Shown in pieces: positions 1 to 7,723 of a stretch of 64,000 nt of DNA. This DNA comes from an uncultured Bacteroidales bacterium (lineage in GTDB: Bacteria > Bacteroidota > Bacteroidia > Bacteroidales > UBA932): assembly GCA_946415475.1 (NCBI GenBank), contig CAMKSQ010000007.1, positions 20,246 to 84,245 on the forward strand, in the 5' to 3' direction. The first letter of the stretch is position 1, and every line of letters starts with the position of its first letter. Under the pieces are notes generated by a model. The model made no database searches, had not been told where the DNA came from, and was given only the letters and a program-made list of their open reading frames with translations. The position numbers and the translations under genes are program-made.

Positions 1-414
1 GCCGCCCGGGAAGCCGCCGCCAAGGCCGCCCAGGAAAAGGCCGCCCGCGAAGCTGCGGAAGCTGCTGCCGCCGCGGAGGCCGCCAAGTACTATCACGGCA
101 CGTTCGAGAACGTCTATTTTGCCGACAACAGCATCAAGCTGGGCCCGGAAACCGCCAAGCTGGACGAGGTCGCCCGCCTGCTGGAGCAGTACCCCAATAC
201 GGTAATCTCCCTGTATGGCTATGCCTCCAAGACCGGCACGGCAGAGTACAACCAGCGAATCACCGAGAGGCGCGTGGAAAAAGTGAAATCCTACCTGATG
301 GACAAGGGCATTGACGGCGAGCGCATCCACCCCATCGTGGGCAAGGGCGTGGACCATAACGCCAAATGGAACAAGGATGCCCGCCGCGTGGAAATTGTCG
401 TCGCAGAAAAGTAA
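1..414 (+). CDS. OmpA C-terminal domain protein (5' partial)
   Basis: The reading frame is open from the first base and ends with TAA at 412-414, so only the last 137 residues are present. The first ~30 residues are an Ala/Lys/Glu-rich linker, probably helical. The rest matches the OmpA C-terminal peptidoglycan-binding fold: a beta strand with NVYFADNS, then the helix NQRITERRVEKVKSYL, equivalent to the family's NxxLSxRRAxxV motif, and a final RRVEI strand. Such proteins tether the outer membrane to the cell wall. It lies 7 bp before an Mfa2-like lipoprotein and three fimbrillins, so it is probably the OmpA/DUF3868-type component of fimbrial locus 1. The missing N-terminus prevents a firmer assignment. 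Confidence 0.85.
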   Translation, partial: AAREAAAKAAQEKAAREAAEAAAAAEAAKYYHGTFENVYFADNSIKLGPETAKLDEVARLLEQYPNTVISLYGYASKTGTAEYNQRITERRVEKVKSYLMDKGIDGERIHPIVGKGVDHNAKWNKDARRVEIVVAEK

Positions 415-421
415 ACGCATT

Positions 422-1369
422 ATGAAACAGACCTACCTACTTTTGATGGCGGCAGCCGCGCTCACCCTGGGCGCCTGCCAGCACAAGACCCACTTTCCGG
501 AAGACATGCCGCAGGACGAGCAGACGGACAAGTATCCCGCTCCCGACGGCCAGGGCTTCCTGGGCAACGACCTGGCATGGGACGACATTGCCGATGTCAA
601 GAGCGACATCACCCACCTGAAGTACACGGTGACAGGCTCCAATGGCGTCAAGGAAGTCCATGAGTTCAACACCCCCGCGGAGGCCAGTGAATGGATGATC
701 CCGCTTCCGGTTGGGGAGTACGACGTGTTGGTTGCGGCCAATATGGACAAGGCCAACGGCTTTGAGCTCGGGGAGACCGTTCCCACCAAGGCCGGCCACA
801 CGCTCCCGGCCACCTACACCCGGCTCACCGATGCCTCCTCCAACCCCAAGCAGGCCTGGAACGGCATTGCCCATGTGAAGGTGGAAAACAACAAGTTGGC
901 CACGGTTCACCTGGACCTGGACCGCCTGCTGGCCCTGTTCACCCTCAAGCTCACCAACGTTCCGGAAGGGACCACCATTGAGGTGAGCATGCGCAACGCC
1001 GCCAGCTACGTCACGCTCACCACCGAGCGCACGGCGGGCCACTGGGGCGAACCCAGCACGGCCACCAGCGACGACATCACCCTGGGCCAGCTCAACGCCG
1101 CCAACGCCTTGTCGGCCATCGACGAGTTCAAGGTATTCCCCACGGCCGCCGGTGAGCAGAAGACCATCATTTTCTTCCATATCCAGACCAGGGAGGGCCT
1201 TCAACTGGACTACAAGGCCGTAGCCCCCAAGATGGAAAACGGCAAAAAGTACGTGCTGGACATGGACTTCAGGAAACTGAGCCCGTACATGCTCATTACC
1301 GCCATGTCCATCAACGACTGGACGGATGGCTGGGCCATCAGCGGCGAAATCCTCAATCCTTCCAATTGA
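422..1369 (+). CDS. Mfa2/FimB-like fimbrial anchor lipoprotein (tentative)
   Basis: 315 residues. The start ATG at 422 is chosen because it opens a clear lipoprotein signal (MKQTYLLLMAAAALTLGAC, lipobox Cys19). The mature part is beta-rich, with the segment PLPVGEYDVLVAANM typical of the N-terminal domain of Mfa2/FimB or DUF5119 anchor proteins. It ends with MSINDWTDGWAISG, the same Val/Ile-x-x-Trp ending as the fimbrillins that follow. It sits between an OmpA-domain protein and three fimbrillins and probably anchors the fimbrial shaft in the outer membrane. The family assignment rests on motif resemblance and position; the lipoprotein and fimbrial association are firmer. Confidence 0.7.
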   Translation: MKQTYLLLMAAAALTLGACQHKTHFPEDMPQDEQTDKYPAPDGQGFLGNDLAWDDIADVKSDITHLKYTVTGSNGVKEVHEFNTPAEASEWMIPLPVGEYDVLVAANMDKANGFELGETVPTKAGHTLPATYTRLTDASSNPKQAWNGIAHVKVENNKLATVHLDLDRLLALFTLKLTNVPEGTTIEVSMRNAASYVTLTTERTAGHWGEPSTATSDDITLGQLNAANALSAIDEFKVFPTAAGEQKTIIFFHIQTREGLQLDYKAVAPKMENGKKYVLDMDFRKLSPYMLITAMSINDWTDGWAISGEILNPSN

Positions 1370-1385
1370 CAATCAAATAAAACAA

Positions 1386-2291
1386 ATGTATAAAAAGATG
1401 AAAGCAACAAGAATCATCCCCTTTGCGGCTCTGATGATGGCCAGCGTAGCGTGCAGCAGAGAAGGCGCCGTTTCCGCGGACCAAGGAGCTGCCAAGAACA
1501 TCACCATCGAGGCCTGCATCGGCGCCATGACCCGCGCCACGACGACGGGCAACACCGACGTGTTCGACACCGGTGACGGTGTATCCGTTTACGCCTGGAC
1601 AGGCTCGGCCACGGCGGTTCCCGCCGACCTGGTGGTAGACGGCGTCGTCAACACCCTCGGTACCGACGGCAAGTGGACACCCGCCACGCCCATGCTCTGG
1701 GCCGACATGGTGACACCCCACTACTTCCTCGGTATCTATCCGGCACGTACGGTCACTGACTTCACTGCCGACCCCTACACGGTGGACAATACCAACTATG
1801 AGCAGAGCGATCTGCTCGTGGCCCGCCAGACGAGCGGACTCACTGCCACGCAGAACCCCGTCTCGCTGACCTTCGACCACGCTATGGCGAAGCTCTACGT
1901 CAACGCGAACTTCCGCAACCAGTGGGATGCTGCCCCCGAGGTGGCTTCCTGTGAGGCTACGGCTGCCAAGACCTGCACCATCGACTATCTGGCTAAGACC
2001 TACGCTGCCGGTGAGCAGGCTGCCGTTGCCCTTGTTGCCAAAGATGCTGCCGAGGGCTATGCCCGCAGTTTCAGCGGCCTGATGATTCCGCAGACAGGCT
2101 TCCGCACCGTCACGCTCACCATCGGTGGCCAGGCCTACGTCTATACCCACACGGAGGACATCCCCCTGGAGGCCGGCAAGTACACCACGCTGAACCTCAT
2201 CGTGGGCCGCAACAAGATTGAAATCGGCTCCGTCAGCATCAACGACTGGACCGAAGGCACCGCCCTGAGCGGTGGACAAGCACTGCAATAA
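1386..2291 (+). CDS. Fimbrillin family lipoprotein (Mfa_like_1)
   Basis: 301 residues from ATG 1386; a second ATG at 1398 gives the more usual MKATRIIPFAALMMASVAC signal, so the start is uncertain by four codons. After the lipobox Cys comes a short linker with MTRATTT, the Arg/Lys-Ala site where type V pilins are cut during maturation, then two beta-sandwich domains. The ending VSINDWTEGTALSGGQ is the conserved C-terminal strand of the family. It is probably a structural or accessory pilin of fimbrial locus 1. It lies 16 bp after the Mfa2-like gene and 24 bp before the next fimbrillin, consistent with one operon. Confidence 0.85.
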   Translation: MYKKMKATRIIPFAALMMASVACSREGAVSADQGAAKNITIEACIGAMTRATTTGNTDVFDTGDGVSVYAWTGSATAVPADLVVDGVVNTLGTDGKWTPATPMLWADMVTPHYFLGIYPARTVTDFTADPYTVDNTNYEQSDLLVARQTSGLTATQNPVSLTFDHAMAKLYVNANFRNQWDAAPEVASCEATAAKTCTIDYLAKTYAAGEQAAVALVAKDAAEGYARSFSGLMIPQTGFRTVTLTIGGQAYVYTHTEDIPLEAGKYTTLNLIVGRNKIEIGSVSINDWTEGTALSGGQALQ

Positions 2292-2315
2292 AAAATTCTT
2301 ATTTCAATAATAGTT

Positions 2316-3332
2316 ATGAACAGTAAACATTTACTCCTTGCATCGGCCGCCATTCTTGCCCTTGCGGCATGCAACAAAACCGTGACGGAACCCGTCCAGT
2401 CGCAGTTCCCCGAGGACGGCGTGATGCGCTTCACCACCAACCTCGTTGACCCCACCATCGCCACCACCCGCGCCAGCATCACTGGCAGCGACGTGAACCA
2501 GAACGGTCAGCAGTTCCAGGTGAAGATTGTCAACCCCACATCGGCCACCTACAGCTACTTCAATACCGTACAGTACGACGGCACTGAGTGGACGCCCGTG
2601 AACCGTATGCTCTGGCAGAACGACCAGCAGAGCATCACCGTGACCGCCGCCTACAAGCAGGACAAGACGTTCACCGACTATGAATTCATCGTCGGTGCCA
2701 ACCTCACCGTGGCTGCCGACCAGAGCACCGAGGCCAAGCTGAAGCAGCAGGACCTGCTGACCATGCCGACTAAGACCATCGCCAACCCCTCTATCGAGGA
2801 GACGCTGATGCAGAACGGCAAGCTGGTCATCAACTTCTACCACGCCCTGACCAAACTCGACGTGACGCTCGACCTGGCCAACGAGTTCTACAAGGTTGAC
2901 CCGAAGCTGAACAAGGCCTCAGACATCACTGAGTTCACCATCAAGGGCACCAATGCCGGCTACCAGTTCAAGGCCATGGAGACTGCCAACGAGAACTACG
3001 GCACTGTGACCCCTGCCACCACCCCCGTTGCTGCCGACATCCTCGCTAACCAGTGCGCCTTTACCGCTGCCACCGATGCCGACATGCACAGCTATGCTAC
3101 CTACGAGGCCATCGTAGTGCCGCAGCAGATTGCCGCCGGTGCCCTGACCGTCTCGTTCAAGATTGGCACGCGCTCGTTCTCATGGACCAACACCGAGGCC
3201 ATCACCCTTGAGCAGGGCAAGCACTACACGCTGCCCCTCACCGTAGGCTATGACACCACGACCCTCAATGCCCGCGCCTTCAGCGTCAGCTCATGGGAAG
3301 ACCAGCCCGGCGACAACCTCGGCACTGAATAA
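2316..3332 (+). CDS. Fimbrillin family lipoprotein
   Basis: 338 residues. The signal MNSKHLLLASAAILALAAC ends in a lipobox. The early segment TIATTRASI carries an Arg-Ala maturation-type site, followed by a fimbrillin-like sandwich and the C-terminal motif AFSVSSWEDQPGDN. It belongs to the same row of fimbrillins as its neighbours but shares only the family pattern with them, suggesting distinct positions in the pilus rather than recent copies. It is the middle fimbrillin of locus 1. Function in adhesion is inferred from the family. Confidence 0.85.
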   Translation: MNSKHLLLASAAILALAACNKTVTEPVQSQFPEDGVMRFTTNLVDPTIATTRASITGSDVNQNGQQFQVKIVNPTSATYSYFNTVQYDGTEWTPVNRMLWQNDQQSITVTAAYKQDKTFTDYEFIVGANLTVAADQSTEAKLKQQDLLTMPTKTIANPSIEETLMQNGKLVINFYHALTKLDVTLDLANEFYKVDPKLNKASDITEFTIKGTNAGYQFKAMETANENYGTVTPATTPVAADILANQCAFTAATDADMHSYATYEAIVVPQQIAAGALTVSFKIGTRSFSWTNTEAITLEQGKHYTLPLTVGYDTTTLNARAFSVSSWEDQPGDNLGTE

Positions 3333-3345
3333 AAAAGACAGACCT

Positions 3346-4806
3346 ATGAAAACAAAATACACAGCCATTGCAGCCCTGACTCTCTTAGGAGCTTTCGCCA
3401 GCTGCCAGAAAGAAAATTTGCGCCCGGACAACGCCGTGAAGGTCTCCGTATCGGTTGGAGCGCTTACAAAGACCAACGCCATCGCCACCGACGACACGCA
3501 GCGCCAGTTCAACCAGGGCGACCAGATCGCCGTCAGCACCAACGACCAGGAGGCCGTCCTCTTCCAGTGCACGTCGACCGAGAACCAGACCTGGACTGAG
3601 GCAGTGACCAACAAGTTCCTCCTCTGGACACAGTCCACGCTCACCTTCTCGGCCTACTATCCCGTGACCACCGGCACGTCGATGACCGCCTTCACCCTGC
3701 CCGCCGACCAGAGCAGCGAGGAGAAAATCGCCCTTGCCGACTACATGACCCGCCAGCAGGTGATCTCCCGTCCCGAGGGCGGCAGCGACATCCAGATGCA
3801 GCTGGAACGCAAGATGGCCCGCGTCATCGTACGCATCAGCGGCTTCGGCAGCCAGTACTTTGACGACCAGAAGACCGTCAGCAACGTCCGCATCTACAGC
3901 GAAGCCAGCGGCATTGCCGACGGCAATCCCACGGGCAGCAGCACCGAAATCCAGCCATACGCACAGGGCAACGGTGGTCAAGGCTCTACCTACACCGCCC
4001 TCGTAGTGCCTGGCTATGGTGACAGCGGCGCCCGCTTCATCCAGCTGAGCGACGGCGAAGGCAGCACCCTCATCGTGAAGGGCATCCCCGAACTGGAGAC
4101 AGGCAACAGCTACACCTTCAACCTCGTAGTGGGTAAGAACAGAATTGAGGTGGCAAGCGTCACCGTCACCGACTGGACCACCGGCGAGACACTCAGCGGC
4201 GGACAGGCCGAGGAGCAGACAGGCGTGAAAGTCACCAGCATCACGCTCAACAAGACCGCTACCACCATCTCGGCCGGCCAGACCGAGACGCTCAGCGTCA
4301 GCAGCGTGACACCCGATGACGCTACCGACCAGACCGTCACCTGGAGCAGCGACAACGAGGCCGTCGCCACCGTCGATGCTGACGGCAAGGTGACCGCCGT
4401 AGCCTTAGGCACAGCCAACATCACTGCCACGGCCAACGACGGCAGCGGCGTGACGGCCACCTGCGTCGTTACGGTAAACAAAGTCGTCACCATCAACCAG
4501 AGCGATTGGGGGAGTGGTTATGTCAGAAGTTTCACAAAAGACGGTGTCACCGTCTCAGCACGCATGATTGACCCTGAGGACGGCAACCTCATGGACGGCG
4601 GAACATTCTCTACTACCCTCGGTAACTTCACAAAGATTGTTGTGACGGCCGCAGATTGCTATGCTTCCGGCACGGGCTGGAGCGGTAACCACTCATCAAA
4701 GACCTGGGCGGGCACTCCTGCCTCCACAGTCTCTTTCAGCGGCGATTTTATGGGCATGGGCATGTCCCAAACCACCATCGTCTGCACCATCGTGCCGGCG
4801 AACTGA
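3346..4806 (+). CDS. Fimbrillin family lipoprotein with BIG2 domain
   Basis: 486 residues. Signal MKTKYTAIAALTLLGAFASC, then VGALTKTNAI (Lys-Thr in place of the usual cut site) and a fimbrillin sandwich ending near residue 285 with VTVTDWTTGETLSGGQ. Residues ~293-380 form a bacterial Ig-like BIG2 domain, recognisable by ITLNKTATTISAGQTETLSV, WSSDNEAVATVDADGKVTAV and NITATANDGSG. A further ~105-residue Ser/Gly-rich C-terminal module (residues ~381-486) is not recognised. As the longest and last gene of locus 1, with two modules added after the usual terminal strand, it could be a tip subunit; that role is inferred. A candidate RNA and terminator follow. Confidence 0.85.
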   Translation: MKTKYTAIAALTLLGAFASCQKENLRPDNAVKVSVSVGALTKTNAIATDDTQRQFNQGDQIAVSTNDQEAVLFQCTSTENQTWTEAVTNKFLLWTQSTLTFSAYYPVTTGTSMTAFTLPADQSSEEKIALADYMTRQQVISRPEGGSDIQMQLERKMARVIVRISGFGSQYFDDQKTVSNVRIYSEASGIADGNPTGSSTEIQPYAQGNGGQGSTYTALVVPGYGDSGARFIQLSDGEGSTLIVKGIPELETGNSYTFNLVVGKNRIEVASVTVTDWTTGETLSGGQAEEQTGVKVTSITLNKTATTISAGQTETLSVSSVTPDDATDQTVTWSSDNEAVATVDADGKVTAVALGTANITATANDGSGVTATCVVTVNKVVTINQSDWGSGYVRSFTKDGVTVSARMIDPEDGNLMDGGTFSTTLGNFTKIVVTAADCYASGTGWSGNHSSKTWAGTPASTVSFSGDFMGMGMSQTTIVCTIVPAN

Positions 4807-4865
4807 ACGCTCCCCGCTCGGGGTCTGTACCCCGCGTGAGGTAAATGATATCGTTCTTTGAACCA

Positions 4866-5032
4866 GTGACACCAATTCTTGCTGGGCACAATACCGTCTG
4901 TCGGCACAGACTGGTCAGGCGGTAAGGGCAAAGTCACAGTGTGATGTGGGAGTAACCCTCACATCCCGTGACCATAGCAAGCACGACCAAGCCGTCCGAG
5001 AGTCCTCATGAGAAGGCTCCCGGGCGGCTTTT
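4866..5032 (+). ncRNA. Candidate structured noncoding RNA with terminator
   Basis: No convincing reading frame covers this stretch, but nested complementary segments do. Pairing 4878-4883 with 4976-4981 (CTTGCT/AGCAAG) would close a junction. Inside it are a perfect hairpin GTCTGT-CGGC-ACAGAC (4896-4911) and a second arm formed by GTCAC/GTGAC (4933-4937 with 4968-4972) topped by GATGTG/CACATC (4943-4948 with 4960-4965). A GC-rich hairpin and T run end it at 4989-5032. TTCTTTG at 4854-4860 may be a weak promoter box. I do not recognise the RNA family. The pairing is seen; expression is inferred. Confidence 0.45.
4989..5032 (+). terminator. Rho-independent terminator
   Basis: AAGCCGTCCGAGAG (4989-5002) pairs with CTCCCGGGCGGCTT (5017-5030) through G-C and a few G-U pairs around a 14-nt loop, followed by TT. 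It would end the candidate RNA and/or fimbrial locus 1. Confidence 0.6.
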
Positions 5033-5045
5033 CCGTATCTTTACG

Positions 5046-5153
5046 TCATTGCTGCTTTGCCTTGACGAAGACACCTTCCATGCCCTGACGATAGTCGCCA
5101 GTGGCATAGAGCGGATTCTTCCCGATGTAGTAGCAAGATGACGGGGTAGACAT
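5046..5153 (-). pseudogene. 35-codon coding remnant, unidentified
   Basis: A 35-codon frame from ATG 5153 to TGA 5046 reads with a natural amino-acid composition (for example YIGKNPLYATGDYRQGMEG) yet has no obvious ribosome binding site or promoter. It could be the 3' end of a degraded gene or a small real peptide. It lies between the terminator of fimbrial locus 1 and a tRNA gene, a common place for gene debris. I cannot name a parent family. Confidence 0.2.
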
Positions 5154-5232
5154 TCTGTTGTGCAAATGTCGTGCAAAAAGAAAAGAGAAATCCGTAACAA
5201 CCTAATTTAGAGATTGTTACGGATTTTGCTCG

Positions 5233-5316
5233 TGCCCAGAGCGGGAATCGAACCCGCACGATATTGCTATCACAGGATTTTGAGTCCAGCGCGTCTACCA
5301 ATTCCGCCATCCGGGC
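5233..5316 (-). tRNA. tRNA-Leu (anticodon CAA)
   Basis: Read on the minus strand the 84-nt gene starts GCCCGGATGGCGGAATTGG and ends CTGGGCA. Acceptor arms GCCCGGA/TCTGGGC pair with discriminator A73. The D loop contains GGTAGACGC, the anticodon loop is CTCAAAA (anticodon CAA, reading UUG), there is a long class II variable arm, and the T arm has GGTTCGATTCC. CCA is not encoded. The anticodon stem has one T-T mismatch. Confidence 0.95.
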
Positions 5317-5344
5317 AAATGGGGTCTTTGGAAAGACAGGACTG

Positions 5345-5352
5345 CAAATTTA
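5345..5352 (-). promoter_or_regulatory. Promoter -7 box for tRNA-Leu
   Basis: CAAATTTA on the plus strand is TAAATTTG on the minus strand, matching the Bacteroidetes TAnnTTTG box, about 29 bp upstream of the mature tRNA 5' end. Confidence 0.5.
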
Positions 5353-5385
5353 GAGTAATTTCGGGGAACTGCCAAATTTTTCCGT

Positions 5386-5393
5386 TATCTTTG
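5386..5393 (+). promoter_or_regulatory. Promoter -7 box, leaderless esterase-aro operon
   Basis: TATCTTTG matches TAnnTTTG. The usual start point about 7 nt downstream falls on the A of the ATG at 5400, so the first gene is probably translated from a leaderless message. Confidence 0.65.
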
Positions 5394-5399
5394 TAGTCT

Positions 5400-6632
5400 A
5401 TGAAAAGAATTCTCTCATGGGGGATTGCGGCAGTGCTGGTTGTGGCCTGCGCGCCCCGCACGGAAACGGTAACCGGCCACTCGGAGCCGGATTTGGGTTG
5501 GCTTTTCCTGGAAAAAGGCCCGTACACCTTACAAACCCACGTGGATGCTGCGCCCGGCGCGGCTTCACTGGTGCTGGTGAAAGACGTGTCGCTCATGGCC
5601 GCCACCCAGGACACCGTGCTTAGCACGCAGGTGGTGGTATCGACAGACAGTACCCTTACCGTGGAGCTGGGGAAATTGGAGCCCGGTTTTTACCAGGTGC
5701 GCCTGCGGGACACGGTCCGCTGGAACATCGGCGTGCGCCCGGATGCAGTGGTAAGCGTGCCGGATGCCCCGGAGGACTTTGACGCGTTCTGGGAAAGCAC
5801 CTTCCAGGAGCTGGCACAGGTGCCGCTGGAGCCTGAATATAAGGAGATTCCGGAATACTCCAATGAGGTCCGTACCTGCTATGAGGTGCGGTACGAATCC
5901 TGGGGCGGAGGTGTTACCGGCGGTATCATTTCCATTCCCAATGCGCCCGGCAAGTATCCGGTGCAAATCATGTACATGGGCTACGGCGCAGATCCGTATT
6001 ACATGGATCCGAACGCCTATCCGGAGCAGATCCAGTTCCTGGTGAGCGTACGGGATCAGGGCATCTTCAAGGACGATATGGGCGGCTGGATCGACAGAGG
6101 CATCCGCGCAAAACAGACCTTTTATTATAGAGGTGCCTTCTGCGACGTAAAACGCGCGGTGGATTTTGTGGCTTCTTTGGAGAAGGCCGATGTCAACCGC
6201 ATGGTCGCCTGGGGCGAGAGCCAGGGCGGTGCGTTCACGTTCCTGTCGGCCGCTGTGGATAGCCGTATCAAGGCCATTGCCCCCGCGGTGCCTTTCCTGG
6301 GAGACTACGAAGACTACGCCCGCATCGTTTGGTGGCCGGTACACGAGGTGATGGAGGCGGCCGACGGGCAGGGCATCCCGCATGAGCAGCTTTTTGCCAT
6401 GCTGCGCTATTTCGACATCAAGAACTTCGCCCCCAAGGTGAAGTGCCCGGTATATATGAGCTTCGGCCTGCAGGATCCTACCTGCCCGCCGCATACCAAT
6501 TTCGCCATTTATAACAACCTGGGAACCAGCGACAAACGCTTCCTTTGCGTGCCCACCTGCGGCCATGCTATGTGGCAGGAGCCGCTTTGGGACCGCGAGC
6601 GTGCCGCCTTCCTGGAAAGCATGCTGCAATGA
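5400..6632 (+). CDS. Acetyl xylan esterase family lipoprotein (AXE1/CE7)
   Basis: 410 residues; signal MKRILSWGIAAVLVVAC gives a lipoprotein. The N-terminal ~120 residues form a beta-rich domain; the rest is an alpha/beta hydrolase of the AXE1 family (acetyl xylan esterase/cephalosporin C deacetylase). The nucleophile motif is WGESQGG; the acid lies in GLQDPTCPP and the His in CGHAMWQ near the C-terminus. It should remove O-acetyl groups from oligosaccharides at the cell surface or in the periplasm. The stop overlaps the aroB start (ATGA at 6629-6632), so it is translationally coupled to shikimate genes, an odd partnership with no obvious metabolic link. Confidence 0.85.
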   Translation: MKRILSWGIAAVLVVACAPRTETVTGHSEPDLGWLFLEKGPYTLQTHVDAAPGAASLVLVKDVSLMAATQDTVLSTQVVVSTDSTLTVELGKLEPGFYQVRLRDTVRWNIGVRPDAVVSVPDAPEDFDAFWESTFQELAQVPLEPEYKEIPEYSNEVRTCYEVRYESWGGGVTGGIISIPNAPGKYPVQIMYMGYGADPYYMDPNAYPEQIQFLVSVRDQGIFKDDMGGWIDRGIRAKQTFYYRGAFCDVKRAVDFVASLEKADVNRMVAWGESQGGAFTFLSAAVDSRIKAIAPAVPFLGDYEDYARIVWWPVHEVMEAADGQGIPHEQLFAMLRYFDIKNFAPKVKCPVYMSFGLQDPTCPPHTNFAIYNNLGTSDKRFLCVPTCGHAMWQEPLWDRERAAFLESMLQ

Positions 6633-7723
6633 ACGCACCCGTCCTCCTTTCCCTGACCGATGCCCTGGCCCGCCTGCAAGCGGAGCCGGAACTGTTCATG
6701 GTATATGACGGAAACGTAGAATGGGTGGCCTCGCAGTTGCTGGAGGTCCTTCCGGTACGCGCATCCATGCTGCTGGAGACCTCGGAAGAGGGGAAAACCC
6801 TGCAGACGGTGCAAATGTTGGAGCGTTGGCTTTTACAGGCCGATGCCTCCCGCGGCGCCCTTCTGCTGGCCGTAGGCGGCGGCATCACCACGGATCTGGT
6901 GGGCTTTACGGCCGCCATCTACAAGCGCGGTATCCGCTATGCAAACGTGCCCACGACGCTCCTGGCGCAGGTGGACGCGGCCATCGGCGGAAAAACGGGC
7001 GTTAATCTGGACGGCTACAAAAACATGCTGGGCGCTTTCCGGATGCCGGAATTCACGGTGCTGGAGGCGTCGTTCCTGCAGACGCTGCCCCCGCGCGAGT
7101 TCCGCTGCGGCCTGGCGGAACTGCTCAAGACTTTCCTTCTTGCCGACGGCCCGGCCTATGCCGCAATCGTCTCGTCCTTAAAAATGGGCCAAAACGAGGA
7201 CGAGAGGGGCAAAATGGGCATCTCGTCCTTAAAAAAAACCGATTTTGAGGACGAGAGGAGGGGAATGGACTTGTCGTCCTTAAAAAGGGCCAATTTTGAG
7301 GATGCGGTGCGGAAGGCGGCGGCCATCAAGTCCCAAATCGTGACCGAGGACCCCGAGGAGCACGGCGTTCGTGCCAAACTGAACCTGGGACACACCTTCG
7401 GGCACGCCATTGAGCATGAGGCACGGGTACATGGGGACGATATCAACCACGGGGAGGCCGTTGCCATGGGCATCATCCTGGCGGCGGAACTGTCGGAGCG
7501 GCTGGGCGTGGCGCAGAAGGGTTTATCGACCCAATTGAAGGCCGATTTCAGTCTCCTGGGCCTGCCGGTGGAAAGCCCTTATCCGGTGGAAGACCTGCTG
7601 GAAGCGCTGCGCAAAGACAAGAAGGCCGTTACTGGCGAAAAGGTGAAATTTGTGCTCCTGCGTGCCCCCGGAGACGTTATTTTGCAAGAATTACCCTATG
7701 ATTGCTACCTCCATACAAAATAA
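6629..7723 (+). CDS. aroB: 3-dehydroquinate synthase with in-frame 51-bp repeat insertion
   Basis: 364 residues. Converts DAHP to 3-dehydroquinate in the shikimate pathway. Family motifs are clear: the NAD-binding GGGITTDLVGF, PTTLLAQVDAAIGGKTGVN, the C-terminal metal-binding LNLGHTFGHAIEH and HGEAVAMG. Between AELLKTFLLAD and KAAAIKSQIVTEDPEE lie three 17-residue repeats from residue 182 on (SSLKMGQNEDERGKMGI, SSLKKTDFEDERRGMDL, SSLKRANFED), encoded by 51-nt units starting at 7172, 7223 and 7274. They match the repeat flanking the RAYT gene at 58-59 kb. Without them the enzyme would be ~320 residues, compact for the family. The insertion sits in an interhelical loop and may be tolerated. The start overlaps the upstream stop by 4 nt. 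Confidence 0.93.
   Translation: MNAPVLLSLTDALARLQAEPELFMVYDGNVEWVASQLLEVLPVRASMLLETSEEGKTLQTVQMLERWLLQADASRGALLLAVGGGITTDLVGFTAAIYKRGIRYANVPTTLLAQVDAAIGGKTGVNLDGYKNMLGAFRMPEFTVLEASFLQTLPPREFRCGLAELLKTFLLADGPAYAAIVSSLKMGQNEDERGKMGISSLKKTDFEDERRGMDLSSLKRANFEDAVRKAAAIKSQIVTEDPEEHGVRAKLNLGHTFGHAIEHEARVHGDDINHGEAVAMGIILAAELSERLGVAQKGLSTQLKADFSLLGLPVESPYPVEDLLEALRKDKKAVTGEKVKFVLLRAPGDVILQELPYDCYLHTK
7172..7309 (+). repeat. Three 51-bp RAYT-associated repeat units inside aroB
   Basis: Units start with TCGTCC at 7172, 7223 and 7274, exactly 51 bp apart; the third is cut short at about 7309. The first two contain the inverted arms CGTCCT...AGGACG; the third ends in AGGATG. Translated in the aroB frame they read SSLKxxxFEDERxxxxx, the same peptide pattern given by the minus strand of the array at 58197-58640 (SSLKTDGFEDEERTTGV and similar). 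The orientation is therefore opposite to that array on the plus strand. Confidence 0.85.

Noticed and set aside
437..1372. 311-codon antisense frame over the Mfa2-like gene, and a similar one at 1353-2288
   Set aside because: Both mirror real genes with signal peptides on the plus strand and contain only low-complexity Gly/Val/His-rich sequence.
5041..5310. 89-codon minus-strand frame starting MAELVDALDSKSC
   Set aside because: Its first part is the translated tRNA-Leu gene, a well-known spurious protein.
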